Assembly: GCF_009600885.1 (NCBI RefSeq)
Contig: NZ_VCLA01000062.1
Coordinates: forward strand, 1 to 60,622
Origin: Streptomyces jumonjinensis
GTDB lineage: Bacteria; Actinomycetota; Actinomycetes; Streptomycetales; Streptomycetaceae
Direction of reading: 5' to 3'
DNA length: 60,622 bases
Part shown: one piece after another, positions 27,401 to 34,127 of the stretch
Layout of the letters: the number at the start of each line of letters is the position of its first letter
How positions within the stretch are numbered: position 1 is the first letter of the stretch
Notes under the pieces: model-generated
The model's input: only the letters and a program-made list of their open reading frames with translations
What the model was told of the DNA's origin: nothing
Databases searched by the model: none
Translations under genes and position numbers: made by a program

Positions 27401-28121
27401 GGGGATCATCGCGAGCGGAACCGGCGACGACCGGCCCTACATCGGCTTCAACACCGGGCGGGGAGAGCGGATCTTCTGCTTTCCCCCGGCCGGCGGCCAT
27501 GGACTGGTCTACCGGGGATTCGCCGGACAGCTCCCGCAGTTCCGGTTCGTCGCCTTCAACTATGTGCCCGGCGACGACAAGGTGGTGCGCTACGCCGATC
27601 TGGTCGAGGCCGTCCAGCCCGAGGGCCGCTGTCTGCTGCTCGGCTACTCCCTCGGCGGCAATCTCGCCTTCGAGACGGCCAAGGAGCTGGAGCGGCGCGG
27701 ACGCCGGGTGGCGCATGTGATCATCCTCGACTCGCATCGCATCACGGAGGCGTATGTCCCGGGCCGGGAGCATCTCGACGCCTTCGAGGAGGAGCTCCGG
27801 GGGCATCTGCGCAAACACACCGGATCGGAGATCGTCGCCCGGGAGACGATGGAACACGCCGCCGAGTACCTCGCGTTCTGCGGACGGACCCCCAATCTCG
27901 GCGAGGTCACGGCCGCCGTCAGCGTCGTCACGGACGAGGAGAAGGCGGAGCTGTACGCCGCGGGCGCGCGCGGCGCCTGGCACGGCAGCTCCACCACCGG
28001 GCACACCGTGCTCCGGGGCTCCGGCACCCATGCCGCTCTGCTCGACCCCGGCCATCTCGCCAGCAACGCCGAACTCGTGCAGCGCATACTGACGGGGGAC
28101 GGGGCGGCCCATGCCCGATGA
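18402..28121 (+). CDS. ftdB: Iterative hybrid PKS-NRPS, PTM synthase (FtdB-like)
   Basis: This encodes 3239 residues from an ATG with GAGGAG seven bases upstream. Domains in order: KS (DTACSSS with C184, H319, H359), AT (GHSTGE, S637; VPYHS at the specificity site), DH (H935, then LLDACFQ with D1104), KR (TGAFGALG near 1522, Y1679), ACP (S1840), condensation (HHIVSD, H2033-D2038), adenylation (YVIHTSGSTGRPK, NSYGVTEATID, K2907), PCP (GGSSIK, S2963) and thioesterase (GYSLGG, S3083). No ER is present, as expected for a polyene. This exact set is the PTM synthase: one PKS module used iteratively makes two polyene chains, ornithine is activated (DVxxG and S-I-D positions fit an Orn-type pocket), and the TE closes the tetramate. 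The DH motif has Asp where Gly is usual. Linkers at about 1220 and 1430 and between C and A are low-complexity. Confidence 0.97.
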   Translation: MADASHAPMRGRVAIIGIGCRLPGGASDHRAFWRNLMDGKDCITPTPADRYDVATLGSRHQDRPGRLTGGRGGYIDGFDEFDPAFFGISPREADYMDPQQRKLLEVSWEALEDGGQRPADLAGSDVGVFVGAFTLDYKILQFSDLGFRSLAAHTATGTMMTMVSNRISHCFDFRGPSLSIDTACSSSLVAVHLACESLAKGETGLALAGGTLLHLAPQYTIAETKGGFLSPDGRSRTFDASANGYVRAEGVGVVALKRLEDALRDGDPIHAVILGSGVNQDGRTNGITVPNPDAQVSLIQRVCAEAGTTPGGLQYMEAHGTSTPLGDPIEANALARALAIGRAPGAACYVGSVKTNIGHTESAAGIAGLIKAALCLEHRRIPPHINLERLNPAIDQAALPYEIPTRVTDWPEHEGPARAGVNSFGFGGTNAHVVLEEAPAADPPPAPPVERAWSVLPLTARDAETLPKVAEGIRRELAGAEGTPPVSLADLGHTLAHRRQHLESRLSLVYSSRASLETALDAFLRNEPHPGAVEGQRLDPADRRLVWVFTGMGPQWWGMGRQLFEREPVFREAITRCDDEIRALTNWSLIDELAADEAGSRMGETWLAQPANFALQLGLAALWRAYGVRPDAVVGHSTGEIAAFHEAGVYSLEDAVRIAVHRSRLQQKLSGTGTMLAVSLSEEEAERRVRPYGDRVSVAAVNSPTGITLAGEEDALARLARELRAEQIFTRFLTVRVPYHSAAMEPVKDELLASLAGIAPRPARVPLYTTVWGRRADGPELDAGYWWHNVRDRVRFRAAVDQLADDGHRLFLEIGPHPVLGHSIRECLDERELQGLTLPSIRREEDETERFAASLAMLHNLGADIAWDVLHPAGRPVPLPRYPWKRERHWTEPEPVARVRLGRVDHPLLGRRTEHPEPAWQTELDTERLPYLADHRIQDAVVFPAAGYLEMAAQAVRALTGGDHAVLADIELRKALFLPEGESRTVTLSFSPETAAFTIASAAGGDAAPDGERTVHTSGVVRTGQRRSPGPALDPAPIRARTPLRLDGEGCYTALAALGYRYGPAFQAVEEVWIGPGEALARLRLPEAVAADAAPCHLHPVLLDACFQSLLTPLIPADRAAPGSTGIRLPLSIAEVSVDPVGDQPLWAHATVTRTAGDELVGDIALYAESGAAVGRISGFRAADVEKAATAVSRNTIDSWLTETVWIDRPFPEAGEEPGAETAERGAGGGVSAAAGAAPGAAGATPGDWLILADAQGVGDTLAALVTARGGRCHLVRPGDSYRMRTDAPDPAGGPVGGEFTVVPGSAEQLERVFADLGMDGASSFDAVVHLWSLDLPGIREAGAAELGGERGTGAYSLIALARALLSSGVGGGLHIVTRGAQPVVPGEDVEPLGATAWGVGRVLRHQELIGHRGKLIDLDPAETGTETEGGADSGTGTGTSTSTSTSTEAEAQTEAGARPRTGAPEAAVRRAEALLREILTDDEEEIALRGGRRRTSRIRRAEGLTRPLPLRLRADGAYLVTGAFGALGRVLCRTLVARGARRLILMGRTELPERDRWRDADPASPAGRAVAFLRELEELGAHPVPASVDLTDEAALTGWLDAYRRGDPPPIRGVFHLAGQVRDTLVPEMDRRTFAAVHDPKVIGAYLLHRELRDEPLEHFVLFSSIASLLTTAGQTNYAAGNAFLDALAHHRRAQGLPALSIDWGPWATGMIEELGLVDHYLRNRGMSSLSPDAGMTVLERVIGQDRAQLMVATVVDWPVFMAWYPAPPPLVAELAAAAPQTRPTGGHGLVDAFRAAADPAERHALVAARFTELVASVLRTAADRIDPAAGLGVLGLDSLLAIELRARVQADFGIALPVVALLGSTPVGELTDQLYDGLGAVAAAGAGDAEGMALEVFEDEREYPLTQNQKALWFLKQLNPEGFAYNIGGAVEVRVELDPELMFEAVRRMVARHPALRTNFLLVDGRAVQRVSAEVAPDVALFDVQDREWDDIHRMIVAEYRRPYDLAHDPLFRFRLFKRGPDRWVIMKAVHHIVSDAISTFVFIEELLAVYEGLRRGAEPELAPLTVRYLDFLNGQNRFLASPEAERMFDYWRSHLPERVPLLDLPVDKPRPAVQTHNGASEFFVLDSELSARVHDLARTHQVTPFVVLLSAYYILLHRYSGQDQIIVGSPVTGRTWQEFSSVYGYFVNPLPLHADLSGAPTVAELLDQVRRSVLNGLDNQEYPFVLLVERLGLQHDPSRSAVFQAMFILLTHKVATEKYGYRLEYIELPEEEGQFDLTLSVYEDEAEHRFHCVFKYNTDLFLPETMRRLASHYTQLLAELTRASAGQLTTRLEMLDASERQRLVGEWSGAGRTLPVPVPYGRTGPQTEPEPEAEAEPRTAAGCGPLVHQLIGRAAAERPGAVAVSVPPSSRSAARRLTYGELDRGSALLAHRLRGLGVGPGSVVALCLEKSPELITALLAVLRAGGAYLPIQPDHPVDRIARMVRTADAMLVIVDDITGRAGLPDLPAVTLTLAELGIAEPDGSEPEGRAAAGPLPGTVHPDSPALDPDSPAYVIHTSGSTGRPKAVQVSHRNLASAYGAWCERYGLRDEAGVHLQMASPSFDVFTGDLVRALCSGGTLVLAGRDLLFDTARLYRTMREEGVDSAEFVPAVVRGLLDHCESRGLRLDFMRLLVVGSDAWKVEEYERLRALGGPRTRVINSYGVTEATIDSACFEGPAGDLEPSRMVPIGRPLANSTLHVLDRHGEPAPPGVPGELWIGGDGVALGYAGAPDQTAERFVTRTLGRGPDAVPVRLYRTGDLARWDTRGRVHLLGRADNQIKLHGHRIEIDEIESQLAQWPGLARAVVAVRPDPRGEPVLCAYCVPADGTALDRRALRRHLAGSLPTYMIPSYFTELPALPLTPHGKVDTAALPAPRPEGEETDPHEAPSTRYEKSMARHWQALLGLERVGVEQDFFEIGGSSIKLIELIHHLQTEFGVTIPVSRLYQVTTLHGMAAAVAGIIASGTGDDRPYIGFNTGRGERIFCFPPAGGHGLVYRGFAGQLPQFRFVAFNYVPGDDKVVRYADLVEAVQPEGRCLLLGYSLGGNLAFETAKELERRGRRVAHVIILDSHRITEAYVPGREHLDAFEEELRGHLRKHTGSEIVARETMEHAAEYLAFCGRTPNLGEVTAAVSVVTDEEKAELYAAGARGAWHGSSTTGHTVLRGSGTHAALLDPGHLASNAELVQRILTGDGAAHAR
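22703..22746. repeat. Hexanucleotide microsatellite inside the PKS-NRPS gene
   Basis: About seven in-frame units of GGCACC or AGCACC code for a Gly-Thr/Ser-Thr run in the linker before the KR catalytic half. Its length could vary by slippage without breaking the frame. Confidence 0.85.
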
Positions 28122-29799
28122 CGACGGCTGCGACTGGACCGTACGCCCGGACCGCCGAGGGGCCGACGACGAACCCCGGGTGATCGTCATCGGCGCGGGC
28201 GTCGCCGGGATGTCCACCGGGTGCTACGCCCGGATGAGCGGCATGCGGACCCGGATCTTCGAGAAGCATGTGCTCCCCGGCGGCTGCTGCACCGCCTGGG
28301 CGCGCGACGGCTACATCTTCGACTACTGCATCGAATGGCTGATCGGCACGGCTCCGGGGAACGAGGCGCACCGGATCTGGCGTGAGCTGGGGGCGCTCGA
28401 CGGCAAGTCCCTCACCCACTTCGACATGTTCAACCGGGTCACCGACGAGGACGGCCGGTCGGTGACGTTCTACAACGATCCGGAGCGGCTGGAACGGCAT
28501 CTGCTGGAGATCTCACCGGCCGACGCCGAGCTGATCCGCTCCTTCTGCCGCGATCTGCGGCGGTTCATCGCGATCGAGCTGTACCCCTTTCTGACCGCGC
28601 CCGCGCTGCGGACGGTACGGGAACGGGCCGAGACGGTGCGGACCGTGCTCCCCGCCTTCCGGCTCTTCTGGCGGACGGCCGCGACGCCCATGCACGCCTT
28701 CGCCGACCGGTTCCAGGACCCGCTGCTGCGCCGGGCGTTCCGGAACATCTTCTTCCAGGATCCGGAGGGGTTTCCGCTGCTGCCGTATCTCTTCAACATG
28801 GCCGCCGCCCACCATCGCAACGCGGGCTTTCCGCAGGGCGGTTCGCTGGGGCTGGCGCGGTCGATCGAAGAGCGGTACACGGCCCTGGGCGGCTCGATCG
28901 CCTACCGCTCCCGGGTGGCGCGGATCCTGGTCGAGAACGACCGGGCGATCGGGGTGGAGCTCGGCAACGGCCGGCGGTACTACGCCGATCATGTGATCTC
29001 CGCCTGCGACGGCCACACCACCGTCTACTCGCTGCTCGGCGGCCGGTACACCGGGCCGCGGATCGACCGGCTCTACGACGAGCTGCGCAGCAGTCCGGGC
29101 GCCCTGTTCCCCGCGGTGGTGTCGGCCTTCGCCGGCGTCGACGGCGATCTCGGCTCCGGCCACGCCCACAGCACCACCTATCTGCTCTCCGCGGAGGACG
29201 CCGCCCGGCTGCCCGGCGCCCTTCAGCGCAGTCTCGTGGTGCAGCTGCGCTCCCATTACTCGGACGGTTTCGCCCCGCCGGGGAAGTCGGTGATCCACTG
29301 CACCTACTTCAGCGATTTCGCCTACTGGAAGCAGCTGCGCGCCACCGACCGCAGGGCGTACTGGGCGCGCAAGCGCGAGGTGGCCGCGTTCGTACGGAGT
29401 TTTCTGGCCCGGCTCTGGCCGGGCATCGACGAGCGCATCGAGCTGATCGACGTGGCCTCGCCGGCGACGACCAAGCGGTACACCGGGAATCTCGACGGCA
29501 GCATCCTGGCCTGGAAGGCGTTCTCGGACGCCGACGATGTGGCGGCCCGGCTGGTCGGCCGGGACCGGATGCGGCTGCCGGGGCTGAGCGGCTTCTCCAT
29601 GGCCGGGCAGTGGGTCGGGCTGGGGGGCCTGATCCGGGCCGCGTCGACCGGCCGCTTCGTCACCCAGTACCTCTGCGCGGAGTGGGACATGCCGTTCACG
29701 GCGTGGGAGAGCACGGTGCGCGAGCCCTGGCGCCGCGAAAGGCTCGGGCGGCTCCCGCAGCTGGACCGGGCGAGCCGGCGGGAGGGCTCCGGCGGATGA
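28111..29799 (+). CDS. ftdC: FAD-dependent oxidoreductase, phytoene-desaturase family (FtdC-like)
   Basis: This encodes 562 residues; the ATG lies inside the end of the synthase gene (11 bp overlap). The dinucleotide-binding motif VIGAGVAGMSTG (27-38) is followed by the family's PGGCCTAW. A second FAD contact (GGSLGLARSIEERY, then HVISACDGHTT) lies in the middle, and the C-terminal closing segment contains GLSGFSMAGQWVGLGG. In PTM pathways such flavoproteins act on the tetramate polyene and help set the carbocycle pattern by reductive or oxidative cyclisation. The next gene is a paralogue sharing STGCYARM and PGGCCTAW, so a duplication within the pathway is evident. Having two such genes plus the MDR reductase fits the 5-5-6 PTM group. 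Confidence 0.92.
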   Translation: MPDDDGCDWTVRPDRRGADDEPRVIVIGAGVAGMSTGCYARMSGMRTRIFEKHVLPGGCCTAWARDGYIFDYCIEWLIGTAPGNEAHRIWRELGALDGKSLTHFDMFNRVTDEDGRSVTFYNDPERLERHLLEISPADAELIRSFCRDLRRFIAIELYPFLTAPALRTVRERAETVRTVLPAFRLFWRTAATPMHAFADRFQDPLLRRAFRNIFFQDPEGFPLLPYLFNMAAAHHRNAGFPQGGSLGLARSIEERYTALGGSIAYRSRVARILVENDRAIGVELGNGRRYYADHVISACDGHTTVYSLLGGRYTGPRIDRLYDELRSSPGALFPAVVSAFAGVDGDLGSGHAHSTTYLLSAEDAARLPGALQRSLVVQLRSHYSDGFAPPGKSVIHCTYFSDFAYWKQLRATDRRAYWARKREVAAFVRSFLARLWPGIDERIELIDVASPATTKRYTGNLDGSILAWKAFSDADDVAARLVGRDRMRLPGLSGFSMAGQWVGLGGLIRAASTGRFVTQYLCAEWDMPFTAWESTVREPWRRERLGRLPQLDRASRREGSGG

Positions 29800-29928
29800 G
29801 GGCGGGCGGCCGGAACACCGGGCACAGGCGCAGACATGGGCGCAGGTGCAAACCCAGGCACGAGCACAAGCACAGGATCGCAGACACAGGCACGAGCACC
29901 GAGGACCGAGGACCGAGCACCCGATGCC
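29800..29928. repeat. Degenerate CA/GC-rich short repeats between ftdC and ftdD
   Basis: The only large gap in the cluster's second half is filled with imperfect copies of CACAGGC, GGCACGAGCAC and ACCGAGG. The frame stays open through it but the amino acids are low-complexity and I treat it as non-coding. Confidence 0.6.
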
Positions 29929-29943
29929 GAGGAGAGCGGGACC

Positions 29944-31698
29944 GTGGCGCGACCGAAGCGTGACAGAGAGACGATGGTCATCATCGGCGCCGGGCTCGGC
30001 GGCCTGTCCACCGGGTGCTACGCCCGGATGAACGGCTACCGGACCGTGATGCTGGAGATGCATGAACTCCCCGGGGGCTGCTGCACGGCCTGGGAGCGCG
30101 GTGACTTCACCCTGGACTGCTGTGTGAGCTGGCTGCTCGGCAGCGGCCCCGGCAATGAGATGCACCAGATCTGGCTGGAGCTCGGCGCGCTCCAGGGCAA
30201 GCGGATCCGCCACTTCGACGTCTTCAACATCGTCCGCGACCGGGACGGCCGATCCGTCCGCTTCTACTCGGACCCGGACCGGCTCCAGGCGCATCTCACC
30301 GAGATCTCGCCCGCCGACGCGAAACTGATCCGCGGCTTCTGCGACCAGCTGCGCGCATTCCGGAAATGCCTCGCGGTCTATCCCTTCCTCAAACCGGTCG
30401 GGCTGATGGGGAGAGCGGAACGCTGGCGCATGCTCGCCTCCTTCATCCCGTACTTCAATGTCATCCGCACCTCGATCACGGTGCTGATGTCGGATTACTC
30501 GGCCCGGTTCAGCCATCCGCTGCTGCGCGAGGCGTTCAACTACATTCTGTACGAGAAGCATCCCGCGTTCCCCGTACTGCCTTTCCACTTCCAGCTCGCC
30601 TCGCACGCGAATCTCTCGGCGGGCGTTCCCGAGGGCGGCTCGCTGGGCCTCGCCCGCTCCATCGAGCGGCGCTATCTCAAGCTCGGCGGCGAGGTCGTCT
30701 ACAACGCCAAGGTCGAGGAGGTGCTGATCGAGGCGGACCGCGCGGTGGGGGTGCGGCTCACCGACGGCCGGGAGTACCGTGCGGACATCGTGGTCTCCGC
30801 CTGCGACGGTCACACCACCATGATGAAACTGCTCAAGGGGCGCTATCTCAACGAGGCGTACCGCAAGCTCTACACCCGGACCATCCAGGAACCGGGCATG
30901 GTGTTCCCCGGGTATTTCACCCTCTTTCTGGGCCTCCGGCGGGATTTTCCCGATGGGGAGCCGTGCACCACGCATCTCATCGACGAGAAGCTGGCCGCCG
31001 AACTGACCGGCATCCGCCATCCGAGCATCAATGTGCAGTTCCGCAACCGGCATTACCCCGAGCTCTCCCCGCCGGACACCACGATCGTCTACGCCACCTA
31101 TTTCTGCGATATCGCGCCGTGGCGCGCTCTGGACGAGGGCCCGGAGCAGACCAGCCGCACCCGTGGGGGTCAGGAGCTGCACACCCTGCCGGTCCGGCAT
31201 GGGCGCGGCTACTACACGGCCAAGCGGCGGGCGCGGGACGCGCTCGTACGGTTTCTGGAGGAGCGCTACCCCGGCATCGGGGACGCGATCGCCGTACGCG
31301 ATGTGTCGAGCCCGCTGACCCAGGTCCGCTACACGGGCAATTACGACGGGACCGTCCTCGGCTGGCAGCCGTTCGTGGAGAGCGGGGAGACGCTGGAGGA
31401 ACTGGTCAAGAAGCACGGGCCCGGGGTGCCGGGGCTGGCGGACTTCTATCAGTCCGGGGTCTGGGCGACGACGGGCGGGCTGATCCGGGCGGCGGCGGCC
31501 GGGCGGCATGTCATGCAGTTCATCTGCCGTGACGACGGCAGGGAGTTCACCGCCTGGACCGACGATTCGGAACCGCCGCCGATCCATGTCGTCATTCCGG
31601 TCGGCATGAGCCCGGACGCCCCGGTTCCCTGCTCGCCGGCCAAGGCGGACCAGCCGGACGCCGCGCTGGCGGCGCGGAGAGCGGAGGCGCGGGAATGA
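29944..31698 (+). CDS. ftdD: FAD-dependent oxidoreductase, phytoene-desaturase family (FtdD-like)
   Basis: This encodes about 584 residues. The GTG at 29944 is chosen because GAGGAG lies just upstream at 29929 and the residues before it are repeat-coded; ATG 29974 is a fallback. FAD is bound by VIIGAGLGGLSTGCYARM (13-30) with PGGCCTAWERG. Other landmarks are GGSLGLARSIERRYLKLGG, VVSACDGHTTMMKLLKG and the C-terminal GLADFYQSGVWATTGGL. It is a clear paralogue of the preceding gene. In 5-5-6 PTM clusters the two flavoproteins act in turn to form the outer rings. Its stop overlaps the ATG of the following reductase (ATGA), so translation is coupled. A tail of about 50 residues after the flavoprotein core (from WTDDSEPPP) is charged and probably flexible. 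Confidence 0.92.
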   Translation: MARPKRDRETMVIIGAGLGGLSTGCYARMNGYRTVMLEMHELPGGCCTAWERGDFTLDCCVSWLLGSGPGNEMHQIWLELGALQGKRIRHFDVFNIVRDRDGRSVRFYSDPDRLQAHLTEISPADAKLIRGFCDQLRAFRKCLAVYPFLKPVGLMGRAERWRMLASFIPYFNVIRTSITVLMSDYSARFSHPLLREAFNYILYEKHPAFPVLPFHFQLASHANLSAGVPEGGSLGLARSIERRYLKLGGEVVYNAKVEEVLIEADRAVGVRLTDGREYRADIVVSACDGHTTMMKLLKGRYLNEAYRKLYTRTIQEPGMVFPGYFTLFLGLRRDFPDGEPCTTHLIDEKLAAELTGIRHPSINVQFRNRHYPELSPPDTTIVYATYFCDIAPWRALDEGPEQTSRTRGGQELHTLPVRHGRGYYTAKRRARDALVRFLEERYPGIGDAIAVRDVSSPLTQVRYTGNYDGTVLGWQPFVESGETLEELVKKHGPGVPGLADFYQSGVWATTGGLIRAAAAGRHVMQFICRDDGREFTAWTDDSEPPPIHVVIPVGMSPDAPVPCSPAKADQPDAALAARRAEARE

Positions 31699-32762
31699 GA
31701 ACGCAGAAATGGGTGGTCCGGGAGCATATGGAGGGCGTTCCCGATGTGGAACGGGTCTACGAGAAGGTCGTCGAGGACATCGAGGTGAACCTCGCGCCGG
31801 ACGAGATGCTGCTGAAGACGGCGTATGTATCGGTCGACCCCTATCTGCACGGCATCGCCCTGGACACCCCCCTCGGCGACCATATGGGCGCCGACTCGAT
31901 CATGGAGGTGATCGCGGCCGGGCCGCTCGCGGCGCATCGGGTCGGCGATCTGGTGCAGGGATTCGGCGGCTGGCGCACCCATGTGATCAGCACCGGCGCC
32001 GAGACCCTCTGGCAGACCGGGACGTTCCCGATGGTCTTTCCCTCCTACCGCCGGCTGGATCCGCGGTGGTACGACGAAGGGCTGCCGCTGCCGACCGCGC
32101 TGAGCGCCATGGGCGGGCCGGGGATGACCGCCTGGGGGACGCTCACCAAGTTCATGGCCGTCGGCCCCGGCGACACGGTGGTGATCAGCGGCGCGTCGGG
32201 CGCGGTCGGGTCGCTGGTGGGGCAGCTGGCGAAGCTCTCGGGAGCGCGGGTGGTCGGCTCCACCTCCGCCGCGTGGAAGGCGGACCGCCTCATCGAGCTG
32301 GGCTTCGACGCCGTGGTGGAGTACCGGCACGGGGACGGCGCCGACAAGGTGCGGGCCGCGCTGCGCCGAGCGGTTCCGGACGGGGTCGACAAGTACTTCG
32401 ACAATCTGGGCGGCGCCTTCACCGACGTGGTGTTCTCCCTGCTCAACGTCGGCAGTCAGGTGGCGGTGTGCTGGCAGTGGGCGACCCAGGTCGGCCGGGA
32501 GACGGTAGGGCCGCGGCTGCTCCCGTACATCATGTTCCCCCGGGCGACGATCCGGGGCGTCTTCTCGCTCGAATGGTTCACCGAGCGCAACTGGCAGGAC
32601 CTCCACCGGGACCTGGGCGGCAGCATCCGCCGGGGTGAGATCGTCTGCGATCACACCCTCCACCACGGTTTCGAGAACATCCCCGCCGCGTACGGGAGTC
32701 TCTACCGGGACCGGGACCGGGACCGGGGAGGCCGGCTCGGAAAGGTGCTGGTCGAACTCTGA
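31695..32762 (+). CDS. ftdE: NADPH-dependent MDR-family reductase (FtdE-like)
   Basis: This encodes 355 residues, a medium-chain dehydrogenase/reductase of the leukotriene/prostaglandin reductase type. The nucleotide motif is VVISGASGAVGSLVGQLAK near residues 160-180. The catalytic zinc Cys/His set of true alcohol dehydrogenases is absent, so it should be a zinc-free ene-reductase, although such PTM genes are often annotated as alcohol dehydrogenases. Its IkaC-type homologues use NADPH to add hydride to the polyene and drive closure of the inner carbocycle. The start overlaps ftdD's stop. The C-terminus ends in a DRDRDRGG repeat before the final strand. A pyrimidine-rich spacer and two palindromes separate it from the P450. 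Confidence 0.92.
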   Translation: MRTQKWVVREHMEGVPDVERVYEKVVEDIEVNLAPDEMLLKTAYVSVDPYLHGIALDTPLGDHMGADSIMEVIAAGPLAAHRVGDLVQGFGGWRTHVISTGAETLWQTGTFPMVFPSYRRLDPRWYDEGLPLPTALSAMGGPGMTAWGTLTKFMAVGPGDTVVISGASGAVGSLVGQLAKLSGARVVGSTSAAWKADRLIELGFDAVVEYRHGDGADKVRAALRRAVPDGVDKYFDNLGGAFTDVVFSLLNVGSQVAVCWQWATQVGRETVGPRLLPYIMFPRATIRGVFSLEWFTERNWQDLHRDLGGSIRRGEIVCDHTLHHGFENIPAAYGSLYRDRDRDRGGRLGKVLVEL

Positions 32763-32768
32763 CCGGGG

Positions 32769-32835
32769 CGCCGCCCGCCTCCCCCGCCTCCTCCGCTTCC
32801 CCCGTCTCCTCCGCTTCCCCCGTCTCCCCCGCCCG
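32769..32835. repeat. Polypyrimidine tract with 18 bp repeats
   Basis: Almost every base on the + strand is C or T. CCTCCGCTTCCCCCGTCT occurs twice in tandem, followed by a partial copy. Such tracts can form triplex-like structures. It lies between ftdE and ftdF and may dampen read-through into the P450. Confidence 0.75.
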
Positions 32836-32858
32836 CTCCGTCCCCTCGCCGTCACCCG

Positions 32859-32887
32859 CCGTAGCGCTACGGACCGTATCGATACGG
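32859..32887. promoter_or_regulatory. Two adjacent perfect 14 bp palindromes upstream of the P450
   Basis: CCGTAGCGCTACGG (32859-32872) and CCGTATCGATACGG (32874-32887) are each perfect palindromes, one base apart, ending just before the AGGAGG site of ftdF. They share CCGTA/TACGG ends and look like a pair of operators for a dimeric regulator. GCCGTAGCGC also occurs at 18371-18380 before the synthase start. Confidence 0.6.
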
Positions 32888-32900
32888 GCCAGGAGGTACC

Positions 32901-34103
32901 GTGTCCGCCGCAGAGAACACCGGCACAGATCCCCGGCAGCGGAGACTTCCGCTGCACCGCACCGTCGTCGGCGAGGTGGGGCCGCCCCGGCTCGTCACCC
33001 TCCCCGACGGCTCTCCGGCCTGGCTGGTGAGCCGCTACCCCGAGGTGCGTCAGGTCCTCTCCGACGCCCGGTTCAGACGCTCCCGGCTGTACGCGGCGGA
33101 CGCCCCGGCCCGGACAGCGGCGCCCGATCTGGTGAACAACCCCGATCTGATGTTCAACCAGGACGGCCCCGACCATCTGCGGCTGCGCCGCACCCTGCGG
33201 GGCGCGTTCACGCCGAGGGCGGTGGCCCGCTGGCAGCCCTGGATCGCCGCGATCGTGGACCAGTGCCTGGACGCCCTGGTCCAGCGGGAGCCGCCGGTGG
33301 ATGTGGTCGCCGCGTACACCCTGCCGCTGCCGGTCATGGTGATCAGCAGACTCATGGGCCTCGACGGTTCGGCGCGCTCCCGGCTGCGCCACTGGTCCGA
33401 GCACGCCTTCTCCGACGGCTCCCACGACGGGCGGGAGGTGGAGTCCGTCCTCGGGGAGTTCGCCGCGTTCGGGGCGGAGCTGCTGGAGCGGCGGCGGCGG
33501 ACGCCCGGCGAGGATCTGATCAGCTCCCTGGTCCGGGCGGCCGACGAGGAAGGCGGCATCCCCGGCCCGCAGCTGGTCCATCTGGTGTGCGGGCTGGTGG
33601 TGGGCGGTCATGACAGCACGATGACCATGCTCGGCAACTCGCTGCTCTATCTCCTCGGTGAGCGGCCGGAGTGCTGGCCCCGGCTGGGCGCCGACGAGCA
33701 GGCGGCCGAGGCGGCGGCCGAGCGGCTGATGCATCTGATCCCGCTCGGCGACGACCAGGGCAGCGCCCGTCATGCGGCCGAGGACGTCGAGGTCGGCGGG
33801 GTGCTCATCCCCGCGGGCTCGGTGGTTCTCGCCGACTGCCTCATGGCCGACCGGGACCCCGGGGTCTTCCCCGCCCGGCCCTTCGACGATCTGTTCGCCC
33901 CGCTGGAGGCGCCCAGCCTCGCCTTCGGCGCGGGACCCCATTACTGTCTGGGCGTCTGGCTGGCGAAGCTGGAACTCCGGCTGGGGCTGCACCGGCTCGC
34001 CGCCCGGCTTCCCGGTCTGCGGCTGGCCGAGCCCATGGAGAGCGTCGACTGGCGGATCGGGACGACGTCACGCAGCCCGCGACGGCTCCTGGTGACCTGG
34101 TGA
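32901..34103 (+). CDS. ftdF: Cytochrome P450 of the PTM cluster (FtdF-like)
   Basis: This encodes 400 residues from a GTG preceded by AGGAGG. The heme-binding loop is FGAGPHYCLG with C349, and the I-helix oxygen motif is GGHDST (235-240). The K-helix position that normally reads ExxR is E274-R-L-M277, so the conserved arginine is replaced by Met. A few Streptomyces P450s (the CYP157 group) also break this motif. In PTM pathways the terminal P450 oxidises the carbocycle or a methyl group and sets the final congener. The gene has its own spacer and palindromes, so it may be regulated apart from ftdA-E. It ends with the short repeat GGTGACCTGGTGACCTGG over the stop codon. Confidence 0.93.
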   Translation: MSAAENTGTDPRQRRLPLHRTVVGEVGPPRLVTLPDGSPAWLVSRYPEVRQVLSDARFRRSRLYAADAPARTAAPDLVNNPDLMFNQDGPDHLRLRRTLRGAFTPRAVARWQPWIAAIVDQCLDALVQREPPVDVVAAYTLPLPVMVISRLMGLDGSARSRLRHWSEHAFSDGSHDGREVESVLGEFAAFGAELLERRRRTPGEDLISSLVRAADEEGGIPGPQLVHLVCGLVVGGHDSTMTMLGNSLLYLLGERPECWPRLGADEQAAEAAAERLMHLIPLGDDQGSARHAAEDVEVGGVLIPAGSVVLADCLMADRDPGVFPARPFDDLFAPLEAPSLAFGAGPHYCLGVWLAKLELRLGLHRLAARLPGLRLAEPMESVDWRIGTTSRSPRRLLVTW

Positions 34104-34127
34104 CCTGGTAACGACCGGGCGGAGATC

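Noticed and set aside
29836..29943. An earlier start for ftdD
   Set aside because: The DNA is short degenerate repeats and codes for low-complexity residues; the GTG at 29944 has a good site.
28513..31587. Long antisense open frame across ftdC and ftdD
   Set aside because: It crosses two real genes and shows no domain; an artefact of high GC.
31695..32762. Zinc-dependent alcohol dehydrogenase
   Set aside because: The catalytic zinc Cys/His and structural Cys set is missing; the sequence fits the zinc-free MDR reductases.
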